From NCBI GenBank assembly GCA_002238555.1, contig MPMO01000007.1, positions 46,341 through 110,340 of the forward strand: a DNA stretch of 64,000 bases, written 5' to 3'. Of this stretch, positions 19,651 through 29,289 are shown piece after piece; the stretch's first letter is position 1, and each line of letters begins with the position of its first letter. The notes below the pieces were generated by a model. It saw nothing but the letters and a program-made list of their open reading frames with translations. It did not search any database and was not told the origin of the DNA. The translations under genes were made by a program, and so were the position numbers. Source of the DNA: Caldilineaceae bacterium bin34. GTDB taxonomy: Bacteria > Chloroflexota > Anaerolineae > Caldilineales > Caldilineaceae.

Positions 19651-20298
19651 TCAGGCCGGGTTGGGGACGGAACGGCTGTACAGGGGCAGTATCAGGCCGC
19701 TGGCCACAAACCAGCCAAGATAGAGTATCCCCAGAAGGTGGTGGAAAGGCAGGTCCTCCCACCAGATGCCGAGGGCGGCTGTACCCGACACCGCCGCGGC
19801 CAGCACCATGACGATGCCGGCCGGGCCGGCCAGCCGGGTTCCGGCACCGAGGAACAGAATGGCCGCACCCGCCAGCGACAAGCCAAGTTTGCCGAAAATC
19901 GCTCGAACTTCTTCCAGGCCAGCGGGCGACAGTGGGCCCAGGTTGCCCGCCATGACCATCGGGGCAGCCCATGTCTGGAGCACGGCAGCCAGGCTGCCGA
20001 TCAACCAGCAGACACCGGCCGCCAAGGCCAGCCAAAACGCCATTCGGCCCAACAGGGCAGGTTGGGTTGCCCGCCAGCGACTCCAGTTTGCGACCACGGC
20101 AACCAGGAGCACCGCCGCGGCCATCACGGACAATGAATAGACGGCATGCCAGGTGGCTTGGGAGGCAATGGCCGCGTACATCGCTTCCACCGTGTCCCGG
20201 TCCCGGCCGCTCAAGAGGCGCGAGCCTACCTGCAGGGCCAGGGTGGCGGCGTAGGCCAAGCTGAGGAGAGCGATGCGGCGGGGATGGCTTGACTGCAT
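19651..20298 (-). CDS. multi-pass membrane protein of unknown function
   Basis: A 215-residue protein from the ATG at 20298 with about six hydrophobic helices (for example IALLSLAYAATLALQVG, VYSLSVMAAAVLLVAVVANW, MAFWLALAAGVCWLIGSLAAV, AGIVMVLAAAVSGTAALGIWW, LLGILYLGWFVASGLILPLY). No signature motif is visible. Upstream in-frame ATG at 20370 would add 24 polar residues without support. It ends 9 bases from the convergent dioxygenase stop and is divergent from the histidine kinase. Confidence 0.6.
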   Translation of the reverse strand: MQSSHPRRIALLSLAYAATLALQVGSRLLSGRDRDTVEAMYAAIASQATWHAVYSLSVMAAAVLLVAVVANWSRWRATQPALLGRMAFWLALAAGVCWLIGSLAAVLQTWAAPMVMAGNLGPLSPAGLEEVRAIFGKLGLSLAGAAILFLGAGTRLAGPAGIVMVLAAAVSGTAALGIWWEDLPFHHLLGILYLGWFVASGLILPLYSRSVPNPA

Positions 20299-20472
20299 GT
20301 TGGGGTTGGCCCAGCCACGCGGGCTTGTCCAGGGCTTTCGGCGTCCGAATCTTGCATCCGTGCCTGTCAACGCGGATTATGGACCAATATATGCAGAACT
20401 TGCAGAGTTCGGTCCCAGACGAATGTTCCGGTTCCTGACATCCCCGGGCGGCAGTGCGCGGTTGCGGATCTG

Positions 20473-22230
20473 ATGGCTGCCCGACCCATCCCCTCCCTGC
20501 TGGCTGCCGAGTTCCGGTTGCGCCAGAGGCAGTACCTGCTGTTGCTCAGCCGGGCCATGACGTCGCGCCTGGACATCGAGCGCACGGCGGAACTCTCGCT
20601 GGCGGCGGCGCTCGGTCTGATGACCTGCAAGCAGGGCCTGATCGCCATCCGGCCGCCGGCCAACCCCGACAGCGGCCACCAGCCGCATCCGGTGACCGCG
20701 TTCCACGGGGTGCCCGATCACCTGCAGCCGGAGTTCGCGCCGCTGACCACATCCCTGCCGGTGGACCTTCGGGCCACCGTGGCCCACACCCCGGGGCAGG
20801 GGCCGGACATCGAATACATCGTGGAGTGGGACCGCGCCGACATGCTGAAGCGCATCACCCAGGTGCGGCGCAACCTGGCCGGTGCCGGCACGGCCTTCCG
20901 CCTCAATCCCAAGACCGTGTTTCAGGCCCTGCACGTCGGGGACGAGATGCTGGGCTCGCTCTTTCTCTTCCGGGAGCGCGACGACTTCAGCCGACTGGAC
21001 CGCGAGGTGTTGGAAGGCTTTGTCTTGCAGGCGTCCATTGCCGTGCGCAACGCCATCCTCTACCGCCGTCTGCAGGAGGAGCAGATCCTGCTCCAGACCG
21101 TGATTGACAACAACGCCGAGGGGATCATGATCCTGAACGCGCGCGGCGGCGTGGTCAGCATCAACCGGGCCCTGGCCGACATCGTGGAGACGGACTCTGC
21201 CGATGCCGAGAACCGGTACTGGGTCGACATCCTCGACCTCCACAACGTGACCGGTTTCGACTTCTATGCCCGGGGCCCGGCCGGCCTGCCGGCGCTCGGT
21301 TCGGTGACGTGCGAGGGGGATGTCCGGGTCGGGGGCGAGACCCGCAACCTGATGTTGGCCTACACCCCGCTGCGCGATGAACGCGGGGAACTGGTCCATG
21401 TGATCGTGAATGCCACGGACATCACGCGGTTCAAGGAGGAGGAGAAGCTCAAGTCCACCTTCGTGACCAACATCAGCCATGATCTCAAGACCCCGCTAAC
21501 CGTCATCAAGGCCAATTTGGACCTGCTGGGCACACTCGACAGTTCCCTGGAAGCCGGGCAGCGGCTGGAGATGCTGGAGACCTGCCTGTCGGAGGCGGAT
21601 CGTCTGGAGCAGATGATCAACGACATGCTGGAAGCCGCCCAGGCGGAGGCCGGCGTACTCAAGCTGAACCTGCGGCCGGTGCCTGTGTTGGACTTCCTCC
21701 ATGCCGTGGAGCTGAGGACCTGCAACCAGACCCGGAACCACGGGATTTCGTCGTTCCTGGACCTCCCGCCGGATACGGTCCTGCAGGCGGACGAGGGTAT
21801 GCTGAGCAGGGTGCTCGACAATCTGGTGGGCAACGCGATCAAGTATTCTCCGGACGGCGGCCAAATCACGATTGGCTGCAACCTCCACTGGAACGACAAG
21901 GACTGGATTGTGATCTGGGTGGCGGACGAGGGCATCGGTATTCCCGAGGGCGAGCTCGTCAGGATCTTCGACCAGTTCCACCGGGTTGATCAGAGTCCGG
22001 GCCGGCAGGCCAAGGGCACCGGCATGGGCCTGGCGTCCGCCAAGGCGATTGTCGAGGCCCACGGCGGCACCCTGGCTGCGAACAGCACCCTGGGCGAGGG
22101 TTCCACGTTTGTGGTAACGCTGCCCCTGAAGGGACCGGCGGTCCGGGCGCCCGCCCGGGACCGCTCCCGATTCCAGGATGCGGCCGGCCTGTCGGCAGTT
22201 CGGGACAGCACATCCGGCGGCAGTTCGTGA
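20473..22230 (+). CDS. GAF-PAS sensor histidine kinase
   Basis: Soluble-looking two-component sensor of 585 residues with no clear transmembrane segment. Domains in order: GAF-like (about 20-200), PAS (about 210-315), HisKA with the H-box NISHDLKTPLT (phospho-acceptor His336), and a HATPase_c domain with the N-box DNLVGNAIKYS, G1 ADEGIGIP, and GTGMGLASAKAIVEAHGG. The C-terminal 40 residues are low-complexity. No response regulator is adjacent; the next gene, mtaB, overlaps by GTGA, an unusual partner. The signal is unknown. Confidence 0.92.
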   Translation: MAARPIPSLLAAEFRLRQRQYLLLLSRAMTSRLDIERTAELSLAAALGLMTCKQGLIAIRPPANPDSGHQPHPVTAFHGVPDHLQPEFAPLTTSLPVDLRATVAHTPGQGPDIEYIVEWDRADMLKRITQVRRNLAGAGTAFRLNPKTVFQALHVGDEMLGSLFLFRERDDFSRLDREVLEGFVLQASIAVRNAILYRRLQEEQILLQTVIDNNAEGIMILNARGGVVSINRALADIVETDSADAENRYWVDILDLHNVTGFDFYARGPAGLPALGSVTCEGDVRVGGETRNLMLAYTPLRDERGELVHVIVNATDITRFKEEEKLKSTFVTNISHDLKTPLTVIKANLDLLGTLDSSLEAGQRLEMLETCLSEADRLEQMINDMLEAAQAEAGVLKLNLRPVPVLDFLHAVELRTCNQTRNHGISSFLDLPPDTVLQADEGMLSRVLDNLVGNAIKYSPDGGQITIGCNLHWNDKDWIVIWVADEGIGIPEGELVRIFDQFHRVDQSPGRQAKGTGMGLASAKAIVEAHGGTLAANSTLGEGSTFVVTLPLKGPAVRAPARDRSRFQDAAGLSAVRDSTSGGSS

Positions 22231-23615
22231 ACATTCATCTGACCCAGCTGGGCTGCCGGCTCAACTTCTCCGAGAACCATCAATTGGCCCGTGCGCTGCA
22301 AGGCGCGGGCCACGTCGTCGTGAACCGTCCGGAACAGGCCCATGTGGCCGTGGTCAACACCTGCGCCGTGACCGTGGCGGCTTCCGGCAAATCCCGGCGT
22401 CTGCTCCGGCACCTGCACCGTTCCCATCCCGATCTGCGGATCGTGGCCACGGGCTGCCATGCGACCCTTGAGCCGGCGGCCACCGGCCAATTGCCGGGGG
22501 TGTGGCGGGTGGTCCCGAATCAGGACAAGGACCTGTTGCCGAACCTGCTGCAGGCCTGGAGCGCCGAACTGCCCGACCTGGACACGCTGTTGCGGCTGGA
22601 ACCGGATGCGTCGCCCCTGCCCCAGGATGCGGGCGGCAGGTCCAGGGCCTTCGTCAAGGCGCAGGACGGCTGTGAGAACCGATGCACTTTCTGCGTGGTC
22701 ACGCTCGCCCGCGGGGCCGGTCGCAGCCGGCCCGCCAAGGATGTTGTGTTGGAGATGCAGTCACTGGCGGACGAAGGGTTCCGGGAGGCGGTGCTGACCG
22801 GCGTACACCTGGGCAGTTGGGGACGGGATCTGGAGCCGGAAGGGTTGCATCTGGCGGAGCTCGTGCACCGCGTCCTTTCTGAAACGGATATGCCCCGCCT
22901 GCGCCTAAGCTCCCTGGAGCCGTGGGACGTTCCCGAGAGTTTCTTCGATCTTTGGCAAGCCTGGCCCGAACGTCTCTGCCCCCATTTGCACCTGCCGTTG
23001 CAGTCCGGTTCGGACCGAACACTGAGGCGCATGGCCCGACGCTGCACGCAGGCTGGATTCAGGGAATTGACGACGGCAGCCCGGGCTGTCGTTCCGGATC
23101 TGGTACTAACCACCGACGTGATTGCAGGCTTTCCGGGCGAGACGGAGCAGGATTTTGCCGACAGCCTGGAATTCATTGAGGAGATGGCGTTTGCGGACGC
23201 CCACGTGTTCCCCTTCAGTGCCCGGCCGGGCACTGCTGCCGCCGCCTTCGGCGATCAGTTGCCCAACACCGAAAAGAGCCGGCGCGTGCGGGAGGTCCAG
23301 TCCGTGGTAGCCGTCACCGGCGACAGGGAGCGCAGGCGCTTCCTCAATACCCGACGCAAGGTGTTGTGGGAAGGCGACGGTACGGCCCTTGACGACGGTG
23401 TCGGCACCCTTTGGCAGGGCTATACGGACAACTATCTAAGGGTAGAGACCGTGGTGCCAGTTGGTCAATCGCTGTCGAACCAAATCATGGACACACACCT
23501 AGCGGCCCTGGACGGAATCGTGTTCCAAGGTCGGATTGCCGCAGATCCCGCGTCATCCGGCAAGGGCATTTCCCGGATGCCTCAAGTGCAGGTCATGGGG
23601 CCGCACGGGCAATGA
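22227..23615 (+). CDS. mtaB: tRNA t6A37 methylthiotransferase MtaB
   Basis: Radical-SAM methylthiotransferase that converts t6A37 to ms2t6A37 in ANN-decoding tRNAs. The 462-residue protein has the UPF0004 domain with its three cluster cysteines (LGCRLN, NTCAVTV, ATGCHA), the radical SAM motif CENRCTFC, and the MtaB-type SRPAKDVV and THLHLPLQSGSD-like region (PHLHLPLQSGSDRTLRRMARR). It ends in a degenerate TRAM-like region. The two-Fe4S organisation and NTCAV place it in the MtaB rather than MiaB or RimO branch. Start is GTG, overlapping the kinase stop. Confidence 0.93.
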   Translation: MNIHLTQLGCRLNFSENHQLARALQGAGHVVVNRPEQAHVAVVNTCAVTVAASGKSRRLLRHLHRSHPDLRIVATGCHATLEPAATGQLPGVWRVVPNQDKDLLPNLLQAWSAELPDLDTLLRLEPDASPLPQDAGGRSRAFVKAQDGCENRCTFCVVTLARGAGRSRPAKDVVLEMQSLADEGFREAVLTGVHLGSWGRDLEPEGLHLAELVHRVLSETDMPRLRLSSLEPWDVPESFFDLWQAWPERLCPHLHLPLQSGSDRTLRRMARRCTQAGFRELTTAARAVVPDLVLTTDVIAGFPGETEQDFADSLEFIEEMAFADAHVFPFSARPGTAAAAFGDQLPNTEKSRRVREVQSVVAVTGDRERRRFLNTRRKVLWEGDGTALDDGVGTLWQGYTDNYLRVETVVPVGQSLSNQIMDTHLAALDGIVFQGRIAADPASSGKGISRMPQVQVMGPHGQ

Positions 23616-23687
23616 ACGGGGAGGGGGACAGTCGTCTTCGGGCGGTCTGGCAGGCATCGTTTCCAAGTCCACCATACTGGGAACAGG

Positions 23688-23709
23688 CGCGGAAACCCGG
23701 GTTTTCGCG
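23688..23709. terminator. palindromic hairpin between convergent genes
   Basis: CGCGGAAACCC faces GGGTTTTCGCG as a near-perfect palindrome (one G-T pairing). It lies between the mtaB stop and the methyltransferase stop, which converge here, and could serve both strands. There is no clear T-run, so confidence is limited. Confidence 0.4.
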
Positions 23710-23711
23710 GC

Positions 23712-25043
23712 CTAGCCTCTGGGATACGACACAGTATCGAGGGCTTCCAGTTTCTGAGCCGCCTTCGATACGCGTTGGTCCCCCCGCAGGAGTAACCCTT
23801 GTGGCCTCCCATTGACCAATAGCTTGGTCAAAACCTTTCCATGAGCTTCGGTGAAGCGGGGTGGCACAGCCTCGCCAATCATCTCCCGGATCAGGTTTGA
23901 GCGGGACTGTTTGTGGGCATCTCCCCACTTGAAGTCTTCAGGCAGAGTCTGCAGCTTCTGGCACTCGAGAGGACTCAACACGCGGTTCTCGAAGGGGTGG
24001 ATCGTCCGATCGCTTCCAATCCGGTTGCTGCCGGTTGTGATCGTGGCCGCGGGACGGTCGGGTGAGAGTCTCCGATAGCTGGAACGGCGAAACCCCTTCA
24101 CCAGCCGAGCCTGTCCGTCCTCAATGACGTGGGGACGCTGCAACCGGACGTTGCAGGTAGGACAGCAAGCCAGATCACGTGGGAGGTCGGAGCTCCCGCA
24201 CTTGGGGCAATCGTCGTTTTCCCAGGCACTTGCCCCGCTGCCTGCCGGGATCGCTTCCACCATGCGGTACTGTTCCGAACTCCATACCGGTACGAAGTGG
24301 AGGGATTGGTCGGAGCGTGCAGCGGAGACTGAACTGGCGTCCAGTGCGGGGAGTTCGAACGAGTGCAACGCGTCCCTCAAGGAAACAGGTTCCCCACCAT
24401 AGTCGGGCGCATGTGTGGGCGTCGGATAGGGAACTGCACCGTATTCGTCGAGCAGTCGGAGGCATGTTTCCCCCCGCCGTACAAATGTGATGAACGACCG
24501 AATCCGGGTTTGCGGCACGCCGTAGTCCGCCAGGTCCGATACAAAGGGGAAGGCAACATACTCCTTCTTCAGTAAGGAAATCAGAAGCACCGCTGCGGAC
24601 ACTGCTTCCTGTGTGTGAGGATGCCGGACCTTCCGGGTCAGGAACGCCCGTACATTCTCTACCACGACGACCCGTGGCATGAGGGCGAGCGCGACCTCGG
24701 CGATCGGAACAACCAACAGGTTGCGCATATCCTTCGAGCCGGAGTCCGCATCCTCCCCTATCCCTCTTCTCGCGTTGGCAGTCGAAAGACCTTGGCAGGG
24801 AGGACACGCTGCCAGGAGGGCGGGGGGCTCGTGATCCCGCCGATCACGGTAAGCCGCAACGACATCCGGCCAAGTGTGCCGCAGGTCGCCTGGAATAGCC
24901 GTTGAATCCGGCAAGTTCAGGGAGGCAACCGCAAGCCGCCCTTGGTCGATCTCGGCCAAGACCTCGAACTGGAAGCCGGCTTTGGCGAACCCGATATCGC
25001 CTGCTCCGCAGTTCGTGAAGAGGCTTACGGCGCTCAGAGGCAT
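23712..25043 (-). CDS. DNA (cytosine-5) methyltransferase with inserted zinc ribbon
   Basis: A 443-residue C5-cytosine DNA methyltransferase. Motif I is SLFTNCGAGDIGFAKAGF, motif IV is ACPPCQGLS with catalytic Cys83, motif VI is VVVENVRAF (Glu129) and motif VIII is the QTRIR segment (178-182); the C-terminal motifs RRLSPDRPAATITT and LSPLECQKLQTLP are also clear. Between the catalytic and target-recognition parts sits a four-cysteine ribbon (CPKC...CPTC), uncommon in stand-alone Dcm enzymes. Its start overlaps the stop of the GHKL ATPase gene (TGATG), so the two are one operon. Probable role: the modification part of a restriction-like defence pair. Recognition sequence unknown. Confidence 0.93.
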   Translation of the reverse strand: MPLSAVSLFTNCGAGDIGFAKAGFQFEVLAEIDQGRLAVASLNLPDSTAIPGDLRHTWPDVVAAYRDRRDHEPPALLAACPPCQGLSTANARRGIGEDADSGSKDMRNLLVVPIAEVALALMPRVVVVENVRAFLTRKVRHPHTQEAVSAAVLLISLLKKEYVAFPFVSDLADYGVPQTRIRSFITFVRRGETCLRLLDEYGAVPYPTPTHAPDYGGEPVSLRDALHSFELPALDASSVSAARSDQSLHFVPVWSSEQYRMVEAIPAGSGASAWENDDCPKCGSSDLPRDLACCPTCNVRLQRPHVIEDGQARLVKGFRRSSYRRLSPDRPAATITTGSNRIGSDRTIHPFENRVLSPLECQKLQTLPEDFKWGDAHKQSRSNLIREMIGEAVPPRFTEAHGKVLTKLLVNGRPQGLLLRGDQRVSKAAQKLEALDTVSYPRG

Positions 25044-27116
25044 CAGATCCCTTCTCTCGCTTGGGAAACGTCAGCGGCTGGCGACCCGTCGCTCTGAATC
25101 TCGTTTCGAATGGCTTTGAAGTGTTCTGCCATTCGGAAGTCGCCTTCTCCCCGTTCTTCGAGGATGTTGAGGAAGTCGCGCCAACCTGCCAGTGCTTTGT
25201 CCAGAAGGGCGTGCCAGTCGAGCGCGTACATGTCCTCCCGCCCCATCGTCTCGATCTTGTCTGCGAACTCGGGCTTGCTGTCCAGGCGATCGGCGACGAT
25301 GTACCCCGTGATCTGCCGAAAGCGCGCACCTGTAGCCGTCCGAATTCTTGACCTGATTGACAACACATACCTCTCGAAGCGGGAGAGGTGGTCCCAGTCG
25401 ACCGTTAGTCCCGGGCGGACAAATTCGAGGACAAGGAGATGCTGACCGCTAGCCATGGTTAAGTCCACTCTCCCTCGGTAGAGCTGGGCTGTCAAGTCAG
25501 CCGCGTCAGCCGCCTCCTCAATGATCTTCCGCAAGCCGGACTCCTTTGTGAATGTCTCCCACTCTGGTGAGATGAGCCACGGATTCTTGGCGATGAAGTC
25601 TCGTACGGCGTTTTCCAACTCCTTCGCCTCGATTCTCTTCCGCAGGCCTTGAATCGCCTCGAGTTTGGTACGGACCACTTCCACGGTTTGGAGAGCCGTC
25701 AGGACGCGAGCTTCCACCAACACATCGAGAAGAGAGGATTCGTCCAAGACTTCGGATTGAGCGATCTCGTCGATCAGGTCGTGGAGCCGCCCCTGCTCCC
25801 AGGCACCCAAAACGGCCCGTCCCAAGTCGTTGAACTGCGTTTCGGAGAGGGTTGGGATCCCACCGAGCGAGGTCAAAGCTCGCTTCACGGTTCTCTGCTC
25901 GTGGTTCGGCAAGAGATCGAGACGGTCGGCGAAGTCCACGAGACGTTCCTCGAGACGTCTCGTCTTCTCCACGGCCCTCTGTTTCGCCCACACCCTCAAC
26001 ACATGCCGAAGGCGTTTCTGGCCCCAGCGGAGAAGGGGTTGTCTCAGCCCTATCCCAGTTGACGCGCTGTCGCTCGGTTGCGATCAGGTCGGCTGGAAGC
26101 CGGTCGATGAAGTCGGCCACGACCTGACCCGCGAGGTACTCGGTGCCATGTTGTCCCGTGAGCCCGCGAGTCAGATTGAAGAAGAATGGCCTTTGCGCCA
26201 GCTTTCCGCCGGCGAAGACTGCGACTCCTCTCAACTCCTCTTCATCGATGGTGTCCTTTTGGAAGAGGAACCGCCATCGGATCTCCTTGCCGTCAACGGT
26301 CTCGAGCCCCCAACCCTTGTCGTCAATCTTCATTCCCTCGATGGGCTCGGGTAGATCCTTTGGAAACTGATATTCGAAGCCGGCGACATCGTACGATTGC
26401 GGAAGGGGCGTGTCTTGAACCGACACTTGGAAGTTCGCTTGCCCTTCATGGAGCAGGAACCTTCTTGCCATGCTGAGCCGAAACTGGTTCTCGGAGGGTG
26501 CCCGTTGGATCGTGAGGTTCGACAGCGTGACCGAGGTCCCGTGCTGATCCTTTCGTCCCTTGTCGGGAGGATCGTACGCGACGACATCGATCTCCTTTTG
26601 AACTGCTCTCGGTTCGTTGTCCGCCGTCAGGGCATCGAGGTCGAGGCGGAATACGGTTCTTTCCCCGGTCGCTTGGCTTACCGTTTCCACGGTCACAAGG
26701 CTCGCGATCCCGAAACCTGCAAACTTTCCGATGCCCTTTCGCCCAAGCACGGGTCTGCCCCCGGCCGTCTTTTCCTCGGCCGCGTCTCCTCTGCGGTTGC
26801 GGCCCACCGCGAGGTAGAGGCTCTGACACCCGTCGAAGTCCATGCCGATCCCGTTGTCGCGGATCACGAACGTGGCAGCAGGATCGGTGGCGGTGTCTGG
26901 TAGTGCGATCTCCACAGAGGTCGCGTCTGCGTCCCATGCATTCGCCACCAGCTCGGCGATTGCGTTGACGGGGCTCTGGTACATCTGTATCCCCAAGTGC
27001 TCGATCACACGGCCATGAAACTCGAGGTAGAGTTTTTTCCCGGCGGTGGTCACAGTTGCCTCGGATCCCGAAATCCCGGTCAAGTTGCTGTTGTCCTTTG
27101 GTGCACTCAGCTTCAA
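25043..27116 (-). pseudogene. GHKL (MORC/Hsp90-like) ATPase with nuclease-like C-terminus, frameshifted
   Basis: Two overlapping frames join into a protein of about 690 residues if one base is skipped. The N-terminal part, from TTG 27116, has the GHKL ATP site: NAIAELVANAWDADA (Glu55, Asn59), IRDNGIGMD (87-93) and GRKGIGKFAGFG (125-136), then a transducer-like region. Coding passes from VNWDRAETT to LLRWGQKRLRHVLRVWAKQ in the next frame; dropping one base of GGGG at 26036-26039 (plus strand) restores it. The C-terminal part (from about 26000 down) has a GRVDLTM...LVLEFVRPG segment resembling a PD-(D/E)xK core, but with Val where Lys is expected. Such ATPases accompany methyltransferases in bacterial restriction-like operons (Iyer, Abhiman and Aravind 2008). 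Confidence 0.75.
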
Positions 27117-27824
27117 ATTCGTCCGGCTGGGGATGAACGATCACAGAGACTGCGCGCGATCCAACGGGCAGTCATCCGCCTGCGTTCCTGATGACTACGC
27201 TGGGTTTCCTGATGCATCCATTGGTAGCCGAAGCGATCCCCAGAATAACTTCTCTCCCACTTGACGAAGGTCATCCTATGGAAGTCCCATGCGGTCGGCG
27301 GGTGTGGAACCGTTCGCAAGATCCGAACTAAGTTCCTAGCTTATTGATAATGATACACACCAAGCTAAACCTGAAGTCTGTTTGCGGATCCTGTCATCGG
27401 ACCATCTCTGCCATGCCTACCGCGATCGTTCATGTCACTTTCTCCATCACCATCACCGTTGGAGATCATCCAGCCGATGCCGGCCCAGTTGAATTTCAGT
27501 AACCCCAGGAGCGAATCTCAGAAGAGGGAAAACACGTCGGGCACGGTCCTCCGCTAAACCATGAGACCTGGCCCCATGTGTTGTCGGGTCAGGGTGCCGA
27601 GAGGGCTAGCATGATGCACGCCAGGGCACTGATGCCGATGTACCTTGTGAGTCGGTTCATGGTTGGGCCAGTCCGCAGGATTGGGAAGGGCTAAGCGATT
27701 CCACTCCCTCCTCGCTCTGCAGCAACCCCGGCCTGATGCAGGTTTCCACATCGCAGCCGCGTCGTACACGATGACTTGCCATTCGGTTGCCGAGCAACTG
27801 ACCGATGTTGTTGACCCGGAGGCC
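27117..27824. other. gene-free region at right edge of defence cassette
   Basis: About 700 bases without a supportable gene. It contains an AT-rich patch (about 27331-27385) that stands out from the GC-rich surroundings and could hold the promoter of the leftward ATPase gene or mark an old insertion boundary. I see no att-like repeat or transposase remnant. Confidence 0.55.
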
Positions 27825-29021
27825 TTACATCGGACCGTCCCGCGACGGTGGAGGCCAGGGTTCAATCATGTGCCTGAACGCCTCTGGCTTGGGAGTCACG
27901 CCAAGTCCCGGACCGTTTGGCAGGTGGAAGTGTCCCTCCCGGCAGTCCATGTCGGTGTCCACCAGCCGCAGATTGCGGTGGAAGATGGTGTGCTGGAACT
28001 CGTGCATGTCGAAGTTGGGGATGGCGGCCGCAACATGCAGGCTGGCAGCCTGGCCAATGCCAATGCCTATGGTTGCATGCGGCATCACCCGGCAGTGGAA
28101 GGCGTCCGCCAGCAGACAGATGCGATGAAAGCCGGTGACGCCGGTGTGCAGCATTTCGGGCTGGATAATGGAGATGGCGCGGGCCTCGAGGCGCGGCAGG
28201 TATTCGTGTACCGTGCGCAACTCCTCTCCGGCTGCGACGGGGGTTTGCACGCTGCGCGCAACATGGGCCAGGCCGGCCACATCCTCGGGCTTGACGGGTG
28301 CCTCCGCCACGGCCAGCCCGTGCGGCTCCATGCTCCGGATGATGGTTACGGCTTCGCTGCCGGTGTAGCGCCAGTGGAAATCCGCCAGGATTTGCGGATC
28401 CGGTCCAATCGCCTCCCGCACGGCCCTGATCTCGGCCAGTTCCCCTTCGTGCGCCACGGCCCCGGCAAACTTGACCGCGCTGAAGCCTCGTTCCATCCAG
28501 CCCTTGGCGACGGCAGCCCTGGCCGGCAGGTCCGGTCCCGGCAGCCCCGAAACGTAGGCGGGCAGCCGCTTCAGGCGCCGGCCGCCCAACAAGTGGCATA
28601 CGGGCAGGTCGAGCAGCCTGCCCCTAAGGTCCCACAGGGCCTGATCAATGCCCGCCAGGGCATCAAGCCAGAAACCGCCGAAGTAGCCGCGCACGCGGAG
28701 GCTGTCGTACAGGTCGTCGAACACCTCGACAACCTGGTGGGGATGGCGGCCCACCACCATGGGTTCGGCCAACTCCTGCACGATGGTGGCCACAATCTCC
28801 GGGGCCACGACGCCGAAGCACTCGCCCCAGCCCACCTGTCCCGCCCGGGTCGCAACCCGGACCAGCACGGTATGGTCGTGCACGCTGTAGACCGTGCGGT
28901 TGCCGGGACGGATGAACAGGCCCTTTGCGTTCGGTTCAACGCCGGGTTCCAACCCTCCCAGATAGGGCGTGGGCCGGGGAATGCGCAGGGGGAATGCCTC
29001 AACGAGTTCGACGGTGTCCAT
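27825..29021 (-). CDS. enolase-superfamily mandelate racemase/muconate lactonizing enzyme
   Basis: A 398-residue member of the mandelate racemase/muconate lactonizing group, which abstracts the alpha proton of a carboxylate. Catalytic and metal positions are seen in order: a lysine in SAVKFAG, metal-ligand Asp in ILADFHW, Glu in VAEAPV and Glu in AGEELR, then a general-base His candidate in MPHATIG. The capping domain has VGWGECFG and DLRGRLLDLPVCHLLGG. Acid-sugar dehydration or racemisation is the usual role; the substrate is not determined. It sits next to a sugar importer, suggesting carbohydrate catabolism. Confidence 0.9.
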   Translation of the reverse strand: MDTVELVEAFPLRIPRPTPYLGGLEPGVEPNAKGLFIRPGNRTVYSVHDHTVLVRVATRAGQVGWGECFGVVAPEIVATIVQELAEPMVVGRHPHQVVEVFDDLYDSLRVRGYFGGFWLDALAGIDQALWDLRGRLLDLPVCHLLGGRRLKRLPAYVSGLPGPDLPARAAVAKGWMERGFSAVKFAGAVAHEGELAEIRAVREAIGPDPQILADFHWRYTGSEAVTIIRSMEPHGLAVAEAPVKPEDVAGLAHVARSVQTPVAAGEELRTVHEYLPRLEARAISIIQPEMLHTGVTGFHRICLLADAFHCRVMPHATIGIGIGQAASLHVAAAIPNFDMHEFQHTIFHRNLRLVDTDMDCREGHFHLPNGPGLGVTPKPEAFRHMIEPWPPPSRDGPM

Positions 29022-29289
29022 GGCAGGGCCTGGAGTTCAACTGGGAAGGGACATGGACGTTGGGCGGTCCGACGGCGGTTTCATGTCGCGGCCGGGACCC
29101 CGGACCGGGTTGGGATGGTCGTGATCTGCGTCCCGCGTCAGCCTACCAGAATCCCTCCCGGTCCCAAACCGATGCCGCATCCGTTCCGGCCGCGGTGGGG
29201 AGGGGTGTCGAAACCGCGGGATCGGCAACATTTTTCGTGTGCTACGATCCGGTCCCTGCCTCAGAATCATCATGCTGGATCCCTTCCGG

